A stretch of 5,025 bases of DNA from an uncultured bacterium (GTDB lineage: Bacteria; Cyanobacteriota; Vampirovibrionia; Gastranaerophilales; Gastranaerophilaceae): the NCBI GenBank assembly GCA_946183815.1, contig CAMHDG010000137.1:1-5025 (forward strand), in the 5' to 3' direction. Under the pieces are notes generated by a model, which had not been told where the DNA came from, ran no database searches, and worked only from the letters and a program-made list of their open reading frames with translations. Of this stretch, positions 5,004 to 5,025 are shown piece after piece. How positions within the stretch are numbered: the stretch's first letter is position 1; every line of letters starts with the position of its first letter. A program made the translations under genes and the position numbers.

Positions 5004-5025
5004 AGTAGTAAATATATACGGTATT

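Overview
The window is strongly AT-rich, uses the standard code and has short intergenic gaps. It encodes an ArnT/PMT-type membrane glycosyltransferase, a Na+(H+):alanine/glycine symporter, an NTF2-like small protein, a small helix-turn-helix (HTH) protein and an unrecognised 70-residue protein. It ends in a repeat-rich stretch carrying a fragment of a rubredoxin-type domain. Together with the GTAG-headed REP-like hairpins, this would suit an AT-rich, probably anaerobic, host-associated bacterium with an envelope glycolipid to modify, for example a gut Gastranaerophilales/Vampirovibrionia-type lineage. That placement is a guess from composition and gene style; no marker gene is present.

Layout. 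Bases 1-89 may hold the last codons of an upstream gene, followed by a stem-loop and about 250 bases without a recognisable gene. On the plus strand come the GT39 glycosyltransferase (378-2021) and the amino-acid symporter (2113-3558), 91 bases apart. The symporter has its own good -10 box, so the two genes need not form an operon. On the minus strand, converging on the symporter and overlapping its 3' end by 34 bases, is an NTF2-like/lumazine-binding-like gene (3525-3911). Upstream of it, on the same strand, lies a small HTH gene (3983-4192).

The best-organised regulatory DNA is the 133-base divergent gap (4193-4325) between the HTH gene and the unrecognised plus-strand gene (4326-4538). Two sigma70-type promoters point away from each other and share almost the same -35 bases (TTGACA on plus, TTGTCA on minus). 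A TGATATATCA palindrome sits inside the minus-strand promoter. A perfect 15-bp inverted repeat, plus a third copy of its half-site TGTTATTA, overlaps the plus-strand start point. This looks like a compact autoregulated switch in which the HTH protein could control itself and the 70-residue protein. That is inference from layout only.

The last ~490 bases hold no intact gene. Two REP-like hairpins with GTAG heads lie in inverted orientation and enclose about 160 bases. The right one abuts 21 codons that read as the C-terminal knuckle of a rubredoxin/rubrerythrin-type protein ending at a stop. This suggests an old rearrangement or insertion that removed the rest of that gene.
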